Shown: positions 11,833 to 24,569, counted from the first letter of the stretch. The stretch: 64,000 bases of DNA from Lantana camara (GCA_037501455.1 CM074858.1:37631001-37695000); one strand, 5' to 3'. Numbers and translations are program-made. The notes: a model not told the origin generated them from the sequence alone.

Positions 11833-14800
11833 ATGGCAACCAAAAACCCTCTTGTATCGATCCTCGAGTCAAACAAGTTGACTGGTCCCAACTATTCTGA
11901 TTGGCTGAGGAATCTAAAAATCATTTTAGATTCTGAGAAGAGAACTTATGTTCGCTTCGAAGGGGAGGCTAGTCCCGAAGGGGAGGCTCCCACTCGGGCC
12001 GAGCGGGACGCGATTCAGAAGTGGAAGGATGATAATCTCCAAGCCCGTTGCCTTATGTTGGCTAACATGTCTCCGGACTTGCAAAGGCAACATGAGGCCA
12101 TGGAATTCGGTTGGGAGATTTACGACCACTTAGAGCAACTTTACCACCCTCATGAACGTGTTACAAGGTATAACACTTCAAAGGAATTGTTCCACTTGAG
12201 AATGAGGGAAGGTTCAAGTGTCCATGAATATGGACTCAAGTTTCTTGCCCTTACTGAGAAACTTGCCTCCATGGACATGCCACTGAAAGATGAGCTTTTA
12301 GTGGATTTGTTGCTAGCTTCGCTCCCACCATCATTCAACCCATTTGTCCTTAACTTCAACATGAATCATGCTGGTGCTACTGTAGCTGAGCTGATTAGTC
12401 AGCTTGTGACTGCTGAAAGCACGATCAAGAAGGACAATAAGGTTTTGATGGTGAATGCTCCATCTTCCTCTTCTGGGCCTTCTAAAGGTAAGGGCAAGAA
12501 AGCCCAAAAGAAGAAGAAGAAACCCCTTAAGCCCACTGGTGGCGTTTCGAAGGGGAAGGCCCAAAAGAAGACGCGTGATCAGAAAGAGGATGTTTGCTTC
12601 CATTGTGGCAAAGCGGGACATTGGAGGAGAAACTGCCCAGAGTACAAGGCTACTCTAAAGAAAGGTATCTTTCTCGTTGAAATAAATCTTTCTATTAATT
12701 CTAGTTCTTGGGTACTTGATACCGGTTGTGGAACTCATATCTGTAATGATGTACAGATGCTAAGTGAAGTCCAACAACTCAAAGAAGGAGAATGTGTCTT
12801 GAAGATCGGCGATGGCTCAAACGTTGAAGCTCGAGCTTTAGGCACAATTAGATTAGATTTAGGAAGTTTTGAGTTAGTCTTAAATAAAGTCCTTTATGTA
12901 CCGAGCATTATTCGTAATATAATTTCTGTTCCAATTTTAGATTGTGAAGGTTAAGAAACTTATATTAAGAATGGTAAATACTTTATCAAACGGAACAACT
13001 CTTCCGTTCACATCGGTACTCTAAGTAATGGACTTTATCTAACTCAGAATATCAATATCATGAATATACAACGAGAAACGAAGCGTAAGAGAGATGACAA
13101 AGTTTCAGCTCCCTTATGGCACGCTAGATTAGGACACATTTCCAAGAACAGAATTAGCAAGATAAAAACTTTAGGATCATTCTCTGAAAATGATCTTAAG
13201 GAGTTAACTTCTTGCGAATCCTGTCTCAAAGGAAAAATGTCCAAAGTCCCTTTTAAAGGAACTGTGGAATGTGCCATTAAGGTTTTGGATTTGATCCATA
13301 CTGATGTTTGTGGACCGCTTAGTGTAAGCACAAGAAACAATCATCAGTATTTCATAACCTTTACTGATGACTTCAGTCGGTATGGTTATGTATACTTGAT
13401 GAAGTATAAATCTGAAGCTTTTGAGAAATTCTTAGAATTTCAAAAGGAGGTTGAGAACCAAACTGGTCACAAGATCAAAGCACTTATTTCTGATCGAGGA
13501 GGTGAGTATCTTAGTGAAGAATTCCTTAATCATCTCAAAGATAATGGGATTGTCTCTCAGTGGACTCCTCCGGGAACTCCTCAGCTTAATGGAGTTTCTG
13601 AGAGAAGGAATCGAACCTTACTTGATATGGTTCGTTCCATGATGAGTTTCACTGACTTACCACCTTCTTTCTGGGGTTATGCCCTAGAAAGTGCAGCAAA
13701 GATTTTGAATCTAGTTCCCTCTAAGTCAGTCCCTAAAACGCCCTATGAAATGTGGCATGGTAAAATCCCTAGCTATTCTTACTTAAGAATTTGGGGTTGT
13801 CCTGCTTACGTGAAGAGGACAGTGGGAGATAAGTTAGAATCTCATTCTAACTTATGCTACTTTGTAGGTTATCCTAAGGAATCCATAGGATACTACTTCT
13901 ATGATCAATCTGAGCAAAAGGTGTTTGTTTCCATAAATGCCACTTTTCTTGAGGAACCGTTCCTTAAAGAAAAGAAAGGCAAGATCATAGAATTAGAAGA
14001 AGTACAAAGTGATCCCACACCACCCACTGAAGAAACATACCCTTCTGATCAACAACAACCAATCACGAATTTCGATACACACGTAAATCCTCCTCTAAGG
14101 CATTCTGAACGCACTCCTAGACAGCCGGAGAGATGGTATGGATTCTTCCATGAAATCTCTCAAAAGGATAATGATCCTTTAACATATGAGGAGGCACTTT
14201 CAGATTCTGACTCTGAACAGTGGATAGAAGCCATGAAATCCGAAATGGACTCCATGAACTCCAACCAAGTTTGGACCTTGGTAGATTTGCCTGATGGGGT
14301 CAAACCCATAGGTTGCAAATGGATCTTTAAGAGAAAGCTTGGAATTGATGGAAGCATTGCAGCCTACAAAGCAAGACTGGTTGCAAAAGGATTCACTCAA
14401 AGACCCGGCGTGGACTTTGATGAAACTTTTTCGCCAGTTGCAATGCAAAAGTCTATTCGGATCATGCTTGCCATTGCTGCATATTATGACTATGAGATAT
14501 GGCAAATGGATGTGAAAACTGCCTTTCTCAATGGTGACATTGACAAAGACATTTATATGGAGCAACCCATAGGTTTCACATTCAGTGGGAGTGAGCAAAA
14601 GGTTTGCAAACTCCAAAGATCAATCTATGGATTGAAACAGGCTTCTAGGAATTGGAACATTCGATTTGATGAATCAGTCAAAGAGTTTGGCTTTATTCAA
14701 ATTTCGAATGAGTCCTGTGTGTATAGAAAGGAATTGGAGACCTCAGTGCAATTCTTAGTGCTTTTTGTTGATGACATCCTTCTTATTGGGAATTCGAAGG

Positions 14801-15753
14801 ATAACATGAAAGTAACTAAGTTATGGTTATCGAACCAATTCGAGATGAAAGATCTTGGTGATGCGTCCTATATCCTTGGAATTAAAATCTATAGAGATAG
14901 ATCTAGAAGGTTAATAGGACTATCACAGTCGATGTACATTGACAAAGTATTGAAGAGATTCAATATGGAGTCAGCAAAGGTTAAGAACCTTCCTATGAGT
15001 GTAGGAACATGTCTTTCAAAGAAGATGTGTCCTAAGACTAACCTTGAGAAGGAAAGAATGACTCATACACCTTATGCATCAGCAATAGGTAGCATAATGT
15101 ATGCAATGTTATGTACTCGACCAGATGTGGCTTATGCACTTAGTGTAACAAGTCGTTTCCAATCTGACCCTGGAGATGGTCACTGGGCTGCCGTGAAGAA
15201 TATTCTTAAGTACTTGAAAAGTACTAAAGATTTATTCTTAGTTTACGGAGGTCAGAAAGATCTTACTATCGAAGGATACTGCGATGCAAGCTTTGCATCT
15301 GACTTAGATGATTTTAAGTCAATGTCAGGATACATTTTCTGCCTAAACGGCGGAGCAGTGAGTTGGAAGAGTTCCAAGCAAAAAACCACTGCAGATTCGA
15401 CCACCGAGGCCGAATACTTAGCTGCAAATGATACAGCTAAGGAAGGTGTTTAGATTAGAAACTTCATTCAAGAGTTGAATGTTGTTCCTAGCATGAAAGA
15501 CCCTATTACTGTGTTTTGTGACAACACTGGGGCGGTTGCTCAAGCAAGAGAACCAAGATCTTACCAATGGACCAAGCACATTATGAGGAAGTATCAGCTA
15601 ATCCGTGATATTATCAAAAGAGGAGATGTGCAAATTGAGAGGGTCACATCAGCAGAGAACGTGGCAGATCCACTTACTAAACCCCTTAGTCGAGAAGCTT
15701 TCCAAGGTCATCTTCAGAAGATGGGACTTAGAGTAGCTTTAGAATGGCTTTGA
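11833..15753 (+). pseudogene. Copia gag-pol polyprotein, two in-frame stops
   Basis: One continuous reading frame of 1307 codons, split by TAA at 12952-12954 and TAG at 15451-15453. There is no frameshift. Domains in order: gag (UBN2-type), zinc knuckle CFHCGKAGHWRRNC (CX2CX4HX4C), aspartic protease WVLDTGC, integrase HHCC zinc finger (HARLGH...CESC) and catalytic D-D-E (HTDVCG, SDRGGEY, NGVSERRN), RT with FVDDILL, and RNase H (CDASFAS, TEAEY, FCDNTGA). The first stop lies just after the protease and the second within RNase H. All catalytic residues I looked for are present, so the element may have been active until recently. It would be translated as a single polyprotein in the cytoplasm and cleaved by its own protease. 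Confidence 0.93.
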
Positions 15754-15758
15754 TGGGC

Positions 15759-15769
15759 AAGTGGGAGAT
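15759..15769 (+). other. Copia polypurine tract
   Basis: AAGTGGGAGAT ends one base before the 3' LTR, the expected plus-strand primer. Confidence 0.85.
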
Positions 15770-17697
15770 TGTTAGGAATAGTGCCCTAGAAAGCCGATTG
15801 TATATCCGCTTTGTGCTTTTCCTTATTGTAATCACAGACAATCTTTGAATGAAATAACGAATTGAGGCAACACTTCTTTATATGCTCTTGTTTGGTATAC
15901 GTTTACTTTATCTGTGCATGTATGAGAACTCCCCTAATCCTGATGACTTTAGGACTCTACCATTTAGGTGAAATGGTTCATGAAACGAGCCCTATATCAC
16001 ATAAGTCATGATTAGTAAAATACTCCAAGCCGATGAGTCCTACAGACAGTGGGAGTGTCAACCTGACTCCTCTAAGGCTTGCTTGTGGGATCATGCCCTT
16101 AAGAAGGACCACCTTGTTTCATGGAGGTGCAAAGTGTATAGTTGATACGCGCGTGATACATGAGGGTGCTTACTTTAATAAGTAACTTCACTGAGGTGCC
16201 CCGTGTGAGAACATTCCTAAATGGGAAAGGAAGTTTCTATTTCAGGAAATAGAAACTTCCAGATTAGGAAATATCTCACGAGTCATTGATGTGATTAATT
16301 GATCCTTAGACTTGAGGTTCCTTGTCACTTTATGAGTTAACTCTGTAGTCTTAGGTATAAGCTTTAAAGGGTGTCGCCTTAGACAACTGATTCAAGGCTT
16401 ATGATGGGGCTGCACAAATGATTCATGAAAGTGAATGAGAATCAAGAAAGGACCTACACTTGCATTTGCAAGGTGATCTCTTATTGTGTAAGTCATTCAT
16501 ATGCCATATGGAGTCCATGGCCAAGGCAGTAGTCAAGACATCAAGAAAAGGGTTTCTTGGATTGAGATCAAATGGATATGAAATGCACTTAGCTTTAAGA
16601 CCGGATTATTAGGGTTCTGATTATTCCCTTACCCTAGATCTGGGTTGAGAGATAGTAAGTAGGAGGATTGTATCTCACATGAATCAATGACTTAAAGGTT
16701 CTATCGAATCCGAACATTCCAATTCAGCTAGGGGTTAAACACATGTTGCTAGACTATGGTCGTTTAATCTGTGGACTGATTAATTAATTAGGGTCACTGC
16801 TAATTGAATTGAGAACCTAGAGGGTCACACACAACAACTTGGTTACATGAGTTGAGGCTTTAAAATGATTAAACGAGTTAATCGGGCCAAAGGGTTCCAC
16901 ACGTGTGAAATCACATGTGTGGGTCACGTGCGTGACACGTGTCCTTCATGGACACGTGTGCATGTGCGTGAATAATTATTTGGTGATTAAATAATTAATT
17001 TGTTAATTATTTAATAGACTTTGGTTTAATTTTGAATTAAAAAGAAAGTCTTATTTTGGAGAAAAATAATCTAGTTAATTAATTATGAATTAATTAATTA
17101 GATAAAAATAAGTTATTTATTTTAAATAAATAAAGTATAAAATTATCCAAAAATAGTTCGGATATTTTTAGCTCTCTTAAAGTTGATTTGAATTAGAATT
17201 CAAAGTCAAAGTTGGAAAATACTTGATGATCAAGTAATAGGAGAGAGAGGGACCAAATCCTTGCCCAACAAGGATTAGGTTCGGCGTCCCTCTCCCTTAT
17301 CTATATATAGGGGAGCTCAAGCTCCCCTTTAGAGCTAATTGGCAATTCTTTTGGTTCATGTGTTGAACACCTTCCTTTCTCCCAGATCAAATAAACCCTA
17401 GGTTAAGCCTAAACACTAACTAGAGAACTAGCATCCTTACTAGTTAGATTGTGATCAAGTTGGTGGACTATCTCTAGAGAGCTTCAAGTTAGAAGTTTGA
17501 AGATTCGAGCTTTACCAAGGAGAGGGGATCAAGCCACGAGAAGAGCGTTCTTGGGTGGCTTGAAACGCTTCAAGAAAGAATAAAAGAAAAGTAAGTTTTC
17601 TAACTCTACGAATTTGGATACACGATTGCGAGTCCAAGATCCTTTTGTTGGAAAAAAATTTTAAATTCCGCTGCTTTCGGATTCGTGTTTTCCAACA
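15770..17697 (+). repeat. Copia 3' LTR
   Basis: Near-identical partner of 7605-9549. Differences are mostly transitions, plus about a 17-bp deletion of an AATTA repeat near 16785. Ends CCAACA and is followed by the target duplication CTATG. Confidence 0.95.
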
Positions 17698-18452
17698 CTA
17701 TGATCACATATGCTCCATGTTTCTTGAACTCAAGTTAAATATGCATGAAACCAACTCACAATTAACATACATGCTTCAATTTAAGTCATGAAATTCAAAG
17801 AATCATAAAACCCTAACAAAGCTCCATGAATTCATCAAATATAGACATGACTTTACCTTGAAATTGGAGGAGATGAAGAAATGATGGAGATGATGAAATG
17901 GATGATGATGGATGATTGGTCCTTCCTTCTATTCTCTTTCTTCTCCTTGGATCAATTGGATGTGTTTGAGTGAATGAAGATGAGAAAGGTGATGAGTGTG
18001 TGTTGTAGAGATATAGTGTGTGTTCTTGTGTGAGTCTTGTGTATAAGATATATTGTATGTAATATAGTTATAGATATATATCATATTTGTATAAAGTTAG
18101 ATATTATGTATATTATATGTATATAATTATCTTAGTGCTTATTATTATATACATATATAATGAATGTGTGAGTGTATTAGTGTAACATGAATATATGAAT
18201 GTATATATGTATATAATGCATGTTGATAATTAATTGCATGAATGAATGAGATTACAAAATATGTTATAAGATGAAATGTATAAATTATGCATATGTTAGA
18301 AAATGAATTAAAATGAAATAGCAATTAAATAAATACATAGGCAATTAGACAATTAATCACATAATTCAATTAAGCACGCTAAACAGTTCTAACTCTCAAA
18401 CTCACACATGTGGCGCGCGTACCTGAATAATTTGAACATGTGGGGCGTTAAA
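17698..18452 (-). repeat. Element A right LTR, remainder after Copia insertion
   Basis: Resumes the element A LTR and matches 1060-1841. The terminal bases are GGGGCGTTAAA where the left LTR has GGCGTTACA, so the terminal CA is mutated. No gene seen. Confidence 0.85.
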
Positions 18453-18713
18453 CTCTTAAAGATTGAACCGACAGTTGTTTCAGTTATTTTGCAAGTGGGA
18501 AGTGCTAGGCGGGAATACAAGTCGTTGGGAGCCTTGCATTAGTGTCTAGCATTTCTTTTATATTTACACTCATATTTCATGAATATTTTGTATTGTGAAC
18601 GAATGGAGTGTACTTGAATTGTGGCAGGCCATGTGGGCTGTTCATGATGATACTTGTATTTTGTTTGATGGTATTAGAGCTTATAGCTCAATAAATGAGT
18701 TATGGATTTTATG
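18453..18713 (+). repeat. LTR fragment D, left piece
   Basis: Part of an LTR in plus orientation, abutting element A on the left and split on the right by element B. It contains GTGCTAGGCGGGAAT, a sequence also found near the end of LTR G (63640-63656). It continues at 23370. Confidence 0.65.
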
Positions 18714-19363
18714 TGTGACGCCCCGATATTTCGGCCGTACAGGTATGACGTAAGTGTTTACCAAATTACGCGAATTAATTGTTTATATGTATTTTATCTA
18801 TTTAATTTTATTTTAAATATTAAAATGTTAATTATTATATCTTAAGTGTTAGTAATATTCATTTATATGTTAATGTGATTTGTTATTAAATCAATTATGA
18901 AATTTAACTATGTTATTAATATTAATGTCATTTAATGAAATTCGTTGACTTTATTTTCAAATTTTAATTACGAATTCAATTTATATTTATTTGTTAATGT
19001 TATGGATTTTCTTGTTGCATTCGCTTTTAGCTCTTGTATTTTGGTCTTACACTTGCATACTCTTACATTTGATTGTTGTATATGATTATTGATGTAGAGC
19101 GTACATGATTTGTCCGTGACGGCATGTGAATGATGTTATGACTTATTTTTGGGAGCTTAAATGCTCATTGTATATACTATGATCAGTTATTGCTTCCGCG
19201 TTATTGTTTACTCTGATTTTACGGTTCAAGGGTTAGTCCCGCCTAGCATAGCGTGTGTGTTTGTCCCCGTTCGCCGTGATTTAGCTCGAGTATGGATCGT
19301 CCATTTCATATTCGGGTCGGGTCTCGGTGCGGGGGATGTGGTACCTTGCGCTCGGGTGCTACA
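18714..19363 (+). repeat. Element B 5' LTR
   Basis: 650 bp, starting TGTGACGCC and ending GGGTGCTACA. Matches 22715-23364 with only scattered substitutions. Confidence 0.93.
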
Positions 19364-19371
19364 TCCTTAAG

Positions 19372-19383
19372 TGGTATCAGAGC
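19372..19383 (+). other. Element B primer binding site
   Basis: TGGTATCAGAGC, complementary to initiator tRNA-Met, eight bases after the 5' LTR. Confidence 0.9.
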
Positions 19384-22300
19384 TTCGGGTTGCAAAACTC
19401 GGGCTCTCGAGTCGTGTGGGTCAGTCTAGGTCGTTCGGCATAGGAACTACGTGATAATGTGTGCATTGCATTGATCTTGAACATAAAATTGTCTTTCCTT
19501 TTAATCTTGTCGAATTACCTGTTGCATTTTATATTGGATCCGTGCCTTTTGTGCTGAATATGTGCCATGGGCATGTATTGATCGCATGCATATATCTTCG
19601 AAGTGAGTTAAGATTTACAGGTTATAAAGCTAATATCAAACCACGGCCAAGTTCCACGATAAAGACGATCTATTGCAAGTTCTTCCTGGGGCATGGAAGA
19701 TAGGAGGGATGCACCGGGGAGGAATATGGAGAATTCGATATGCGAGGCCTTCTTATATGGAGCTAGAGTTCAAGGGTTGAGAGCCGGAATGGGAGGTTCC
19801 ACTTTAGGGATGCAATGGTAGAGAGACACTTGATAAGATAAGAGTTGATCATGGAAAATATTTATGACTCCTAATATGGGTATATACGGCTCTCCTACAT
19901 AAGATGCCATAATTGGATTCAACGGGATCGTTCAACCTAAGGAATGAAGTAAATGAACCTTGAAGGTATTTTGGTTCAGGGTTCGGACCATTGAAGAGGT
20001 ACCGAGGACTGAGAGGAGTCAAGGTAAAATAAATCCGATGGGAATTGAGCACCAAGAGTTGTAGAAGTCAAGATCGAGAAGAGTTTGAATTTAGGTGCTC
20101 TGGATTTCGACTAAGATAGAAACGAGTAGGGAAGGGAGTAGAGAAAGGCAATTGATGGGGTAAATACAAATTTAGGGAAGGTGGTGATATTGAGGACGGG
20201 AATTGAGTTCGTTTTCCAAATCCAAGCTAAATTACCGAGTTGTGAGGCTGAATTGGGAGATATGGAGCAACAAATGGAAATGATAAAGTAAGGCGAAGAC
20301 TCTTTGGAAGGAAATCATGCGCTCAAGTATAAGCCATCGGAAAACAAGGTTAATTCGTCAATCTAAGTTCATAAAGGATAAGCACGGGAAATTTGATCAG
20401 GGGAATGATTCGAAGTAGAATTCAAAAACACAGTCGGAGTAATTTTATAAGACAATTTGGGGAAATGTCAAAGGGTGATTCTTGGGGAGAAATTCAGATA
20501 CTAATTCAATGGATGTAGAAGGAATTAGGGATCGCGAAATTTTAATTTCGGATCGTGGGAGATACAAGGGATGCACGAAGATTCATGGAAAACTGGAAGA
20601 CCGTGGGAAAGACAAGGCTGGATTAGCAAGTCAAAGTAATCTCAGGATTGGAGGAACGAGGAAAAGCTACCGAACTAACAACTTACTATATTGGTGACAG
20701 GTTCCAAAGCATTCATGGCACGTGCATCATACTTCGCACCAAATTATTTATTTTTCTTTACTTATGTTCGCGCGCGCATTTTTATTTGATTTTGTTGCTT
20801 TAATGTACTGCATATTTAATTGTCACAAGTGTGCCACGTGCATCGTCATTTTAACCCGACATGCATTCTAGTGTTTATTTAATAGGAAGTTCTTTCATCT
20901 CACTTATCAAGTATCTCTTCGATCGGGCCACATCTGAGTTAAGAGGAAAAGAAATAATGGGATGGTACGTTACAAGGAAGGTGACGTCGGAAAATAAAGA
21001 ATTTCAAGTTAGGGATAGGTTAATGGAAATGGGGATTCATAAAGAGAAGTGAGATTAGAGTTGATTGTGGGGTGTTTGGATCGGACAAGAATAGGAAAGG
21101 GGTTTCGGACATCAAGCGAATTAGAAGGGGAGTTAAAAGGCAAAACCTTGGGGTTGCCCTTTTGATTAAAATCCTCCCTAACGGAAATTATTCATCCAGA
21201 ATTTCAACAAAAGAAGAATCGATGGAGTTTAACATGTGATACTAGAAATTTAAGGGGGAGAGCACGACCGAGAAACAAATTGGAAGATTGAAGTGGTGAT
21301 CGAAGAAATATTTCAGTAGGAATAACGGAATTGCAAATTAAGGAAGATCTGGAAGTCCTAATGGTGGTGATCGGAAATAAATAAATGAACCTTAACGGTT
21401 AAACCGTTAAAGTCAGCATTAAGTATTAAGTTCGTGTTGAAGGCCACCACGGGATATTAAGGAGATGGTTTGTCGAGCATTTCTACACATGTGATTTAAA
21501 TTTTGGGAAATAATGGAATTATGGAGGAGCTCCTGCGAGACCATTAAATCGCCTCAGGGAACAGAAATTAAATCAAATTAATGCGTTCGTGATAGCAACC
21601 ATAGAGGGTAATTTGACTAAGTATTGGAGGAGTTCGGACATCACTTAACAAAATAAAACCCTACTGCATCGCTAGTCGTTTTTCCATAATGAGTTAGAAG
21701 GAATTTGAGAAGAAAGGAATCAGAAAGAAGTGACTATGGAAGGACTTGAATTGAATCTCAAAGAAGTATCAAGGAAGTTTTCCCTCGATTAGAGATTTGG
21801 GTGGACCGAAATTTAATGCATGCTTAATGGCTCTAAGAGGATGAAGGGATGAGGAAACGATCCACAAAGAGATTAATCCAAAAAAAATTTTTTGGGAACC
21901 GATGATCACAATCTGGTTTGGAAAGAACTCGTCAAGAAGGCTGTGATCATTAATCAAAAAGGTTATTGAATTTCAGGGGTTTCACCAAATTATAGAAGGA
22001 GACATGAACCGTGAAGAAGACCGGTCCGAAATCTGAAGATGTAGGGTAAAACTCATTTTGGAAGGGCAGGTTGATTGGATCAGGGTCAACGTATAACCGA
22101 GAAATGAAAAAAGGTAAGAAGATATAAGAATCAGAGTGGAATTAAGAATAGGACCAGTCGAGAGCCTTATCAATTTCTCAGGTAGACACGTTGAGGATAT
22201 TAAAGACAAGCCAAGAGTCGAGCTAGTTTTTGGGTTCAAACCATACCTTGGGACCACGAAGGCTTTAGCTTCAAATTCATTTCCACGGTGAACGGTACCT

Positions 22301-22550
22301 CAGACATCCATGGCATATGCATACATGCGTTGTTAATTTAAATAATTTTGATAATTTGTGCTTTAACTCTTTGATGTGTTAACTACTATAGTTGTATAAT
22401 CGATGTTGGATGTAAGTAAGTGATAATTGGTCCCTGGCTTTATGTGATTGTTTTGATTAAGTTGTCGTAATTGGATGTTTTGATGCTTTCTCCTTGGTGT
22501 TTGCTCTTCGTTGTGACTGTATTTTGTATTTTGAACTTCTTTACCTGTTT

Positions 22551-22653
22551 GCGAGGGACGGGGTTCTCTCATTGTTGTTCGAGAGACGGGGTTCTCTCAT
22601 TGTTGTTTGAGAGACGGGGTTCTCTCCTTGTTGCTTGTGAGGAACGGGTTCCT
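22551..22653. repeat. Tandem hairpin array in element B
   Basis: Three to four units of about 29 bp with GAGAGACGGGG-TTCTCTC, the inverted counterpart of the array at 2079-2196. It lies about 60 bp before the 3' LTR. Confidence 0.8.
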
Positions 22654-22701
22654 TCATTAATTGTTTTCAGGCAGACAGTGAATCCGAGGACGGATTCTTT
22701 T

Positions 22702-22713
22702 AAGGGGGAGAGG
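22702..22713 (+). other. Element B polypurine tract
   Basis: AAGGGGGAGAGG directly before the 3' LTR. Confidence 0.85.
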
Positions 22714-22714
22714 T

Positions 22715-23364
22715 TGTGACGCCCCGATATTTCGGCCGTACAGGTATGACGTAAGTGTTTACCAAATTGCGCGAATTAATTGTTTATATGTATTTTATCT
22801 ATTTAATTTTATTTTAAATATTAGAATGTTAATTATTATATCTTAAGTGTTAGTAATATTAATTTATATGTTAATGTGATTTGTTATTAAATCAATTATG
22901 AAATTTAACTATGTTATTAATATTAATGTCATTTAATGAAATTCGTTGACTTTATTTTCAAATTTTAATTACGAATTCAATTTATATTTATTTGTTAATG
23001 TTATGGATTTTCTTGTTGCATTCGCTTTTAGCTCTTGTATTTTGGTCTTACACTTGCATACTCTTACATTTGATTGTTGTATATGATTATTGATGTAGAG
23101 CGTACATGATTTGGCCGTGACGGCATGTGAATGATGTTATGACTTATTTTTGGGAGCTTGAATGCTCATTGTATATACTATGATCAGTTATTGCTTCCGC
23201 GTTAATGTTTACTCTGATTTTATGGTTCAAGGGTTAGTCCCGCCTAGCATAGCATGTGTGTTTGTCCCCGTTCGCCGTGATTTAGCTCGAGTATGGATCG
23301 TCCATTTCATATTCGGGTCGGGTCTCGGTACGGGGGATGTGGTACCTTGCGCTCGGGTGCTACA
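22715..23364 (+). repeat. Element B 3' LTR
   Basis: 650-bp partner of 18714-19363, followed by the target duplication TTATG. Confidence 0.93.
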
Positions 23365-23369
23365 TTATG

Positions 23370-23554
23370 CTTCCGCGTTTATGCTACTCTGTTGTGATGA
23401 TTATTGGTTATTTGTGTTGAGGTTAGTCCTGCCTAGCGTTATGATTGTGTTGTGTCCCCGTTCACCTTGATTTGGCTCGTGTATGGATTTGTCATTTCAT
23501 ATGCGGGTCGGGTCATGGTGAGGGGGATGTGACGTCTCGCGCTTGGTTGTTACA
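23370..23554 (+). repeat. LTR fragment D, right piece
   Basis: Continues 18453-18713 once element B and one target copy are removed. Ends GGTTGTTACA with the GGGGGATGTG...TTACA terminus typical of the LTR families here. No primer site follows, so this is a solo LTR or a 3' LTR. Confidence 0.7.
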
Positions 23555-24088
23555 CTCGTTTTGTCATAATATAAAAGTATGGACACTATTTTATAATTAT
23601 TTTCATTATTTGATTTTTTTTTGTTCTAATATTTTATTTATTTTTTGTTCTAATACTATTTGAAATATTGAATGTGTGTATATATTTGTATGATATATTA
23701 AATATTAAATATTTAATTTGAAATATAAACATATTTATTTATATGTTCTAATATTTAAACAAATAAAAAATTTCAAAGATCAAATAATACCCCTATAATA
23801 ATAATAATATATTCAATATTATATTTAGTAAAAAATTTGAAAAATATAGATATGAAAGTCAGGGGTGGTGACGTGGCACAACACTATTAGCTATTTGTAG
23901 CAAAAGTCAGGGGTGGAATTGTAAATCAACATTCAACCCTCCTAAAAATTCTGGCTAATTAGTAGCTTGTGCAAAAGGAAACTATTTAGCCTTCTGATCC
24001 CTAATGCAAACCCGGGGCTCCGAGTTAAGGGTGTTTCCCTTCTCCAATAAACTAAAGCAAAAATTAGAGGGGATTATTTTACCAAAAC
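23555..24088. other. Intergenic AT-rich DNA, no gene seen
   Basis: Mostly AT-rich simple sequence. GTCAGGGGTGG occurs twice (near 23858 and 23905). No coding potential that I can support. Confidence 0.6.
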
Positions 24089-24255
24089 AAGGGATGTTCA
24101 TGAACCGAGAAGGTTCGCGAGCTGGTCGAACTGAGCCGGTTAAGATTCGAATTCGAATTCAAAAAGTTCGAATCGAACTCGAATCCGAACCTTTTTATTC
24201 TTGTTCGTGCTCGCGAGCCGACCTATTATATTTTTAAAAAAAATTATATATATTA

Positions 24256-24287
<32 letters not shown>

Positions 24288-24569
24288 TCATGGGCTTATA
24301 TATATATATGTAATGTTTTATTTTTTATTTTTTTCAAAAATAATTATATCTTGGGCTCAATCTCGAGACCAAGCCAAACTCGAGCCAAACCGAACTCGAA
24401 CCATTGGACGAACCGAACTTTGAATAAGAAAAATAAGCTTCGTCGAACTCAAATATGAGCTCGAACCGAGCAAAATAGGTTCAAGCCGAACCTCGAACTA
24501 GAGAGAGGAAGAAAAAAGTAAAAAGTAAAAAAAAAAGGTTCAATTCGATTCGATTCGTATACATCCCTG
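24089..24569. mobile_element. hAT-like MITE
   Basis: 481 bp with ends AAGGGATGT and ACATCCCTG (one mismatch in the terminal inverted repeat). It is flanked by an 8-bp near-duplication, ACCAAAAC (24081-24088) and ATCAAAAC (24570-24577). An 8-bp target duplication and CAGGGATG-type termini are hAT traits. The inside is repetitive GTTCGAATTCGAAC-type sequence plus a (TA)n run at about 24245-24312. No transposase. Confidence 0.7.

Larger units (their letters stand above)
7605..17697 (+). mobile_element. Complete Ty1/copia retrotransposon, Angela/BARE-like (tentative)
   Basis: A 10.1 kb element with LTRs of 1945 and 1928 bp that start TGTTAGG and end CCAACA, flanked by a perfect 5-bp target duplication CTATG (7600-7604 and 17698-17702). 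Order: LTR, initiator-Met primer site, 2.28 kb untranslated leader, gag-protease-integrase-RT-RNase H, polypurine tract, LTR. Integrase before RT fixes the copia superfamily. Long LTRs plus a very long leader resemble the Angela/BARE group, but that placement is inferred. LTRs are nearly identical apart from about a 17-bp AATTA-repeat difference near 8620/16785, so the insertion is recent compared with element A. Confidence 0.95.
1..18452 (-). mobile_element. LARD-like non-autonomous LTR retrotransposon A
   Basis: This is an LTR element read on the minus strand, cut by the window start. Its left (3') LTR ends at 1841 and its right (5') LTR starts at 5117. The right LTR ends at 18452 after being split by a Copia insertion. 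A polypurine tract (1842-1857) and a degenerate initiator-Met primer site (5095-5108) sit at the expected places. The interior of about 3.3 kb has no recognisable gag, protease, reverse transcriptase or integrase in any frame, which fits a large retrotransposon derivative (LARD) mobilised in trans. The left LTR matches the right LTR nearly base for base. TSD cannot be tested because the left end lies outside the window. Confidence 0.75.
19364..22714 (+). other. Non-coding interior of element B
   Basis: No domain of gag or pol is visible. A short frame from ATG 19693 (about 40 codons, starting MEDRRDAPG) sits where gag should begin and may be a gag remnant, but I cannot support that. Islands at 20709-20731 and 22285-22325 are shared with element A. 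Confidence 0.7.
18714..23364 (+). mobile_element. LARD-like non-autonomous LTR retrotransposon B
   Basis: A 4651-bp element with two 650-bp LTRs (TGTGACGCCCC...GCTACA) flanked by a perfect 5-bp duplication TTATG (18709-18713 and 23365-23369). It has a primer site and polypurine tract, but the interior of about 3.35 kb has no gag-pol in any frame. Short islands and a hairpin array in the interior match element A inverted, so A and B are distant members of one non-autonomous lineage despite LTRs of very different length. The LTRs differ by only a few bases, so the insertion is fairly young. Confidence 0.9.

Noticed and set aside
24201..24458. 85-codon frame over the (TA)n tract of the MITE
   Set aside because: The translation is mostly Ile/Tyr from the microsatellite and is not a protein.
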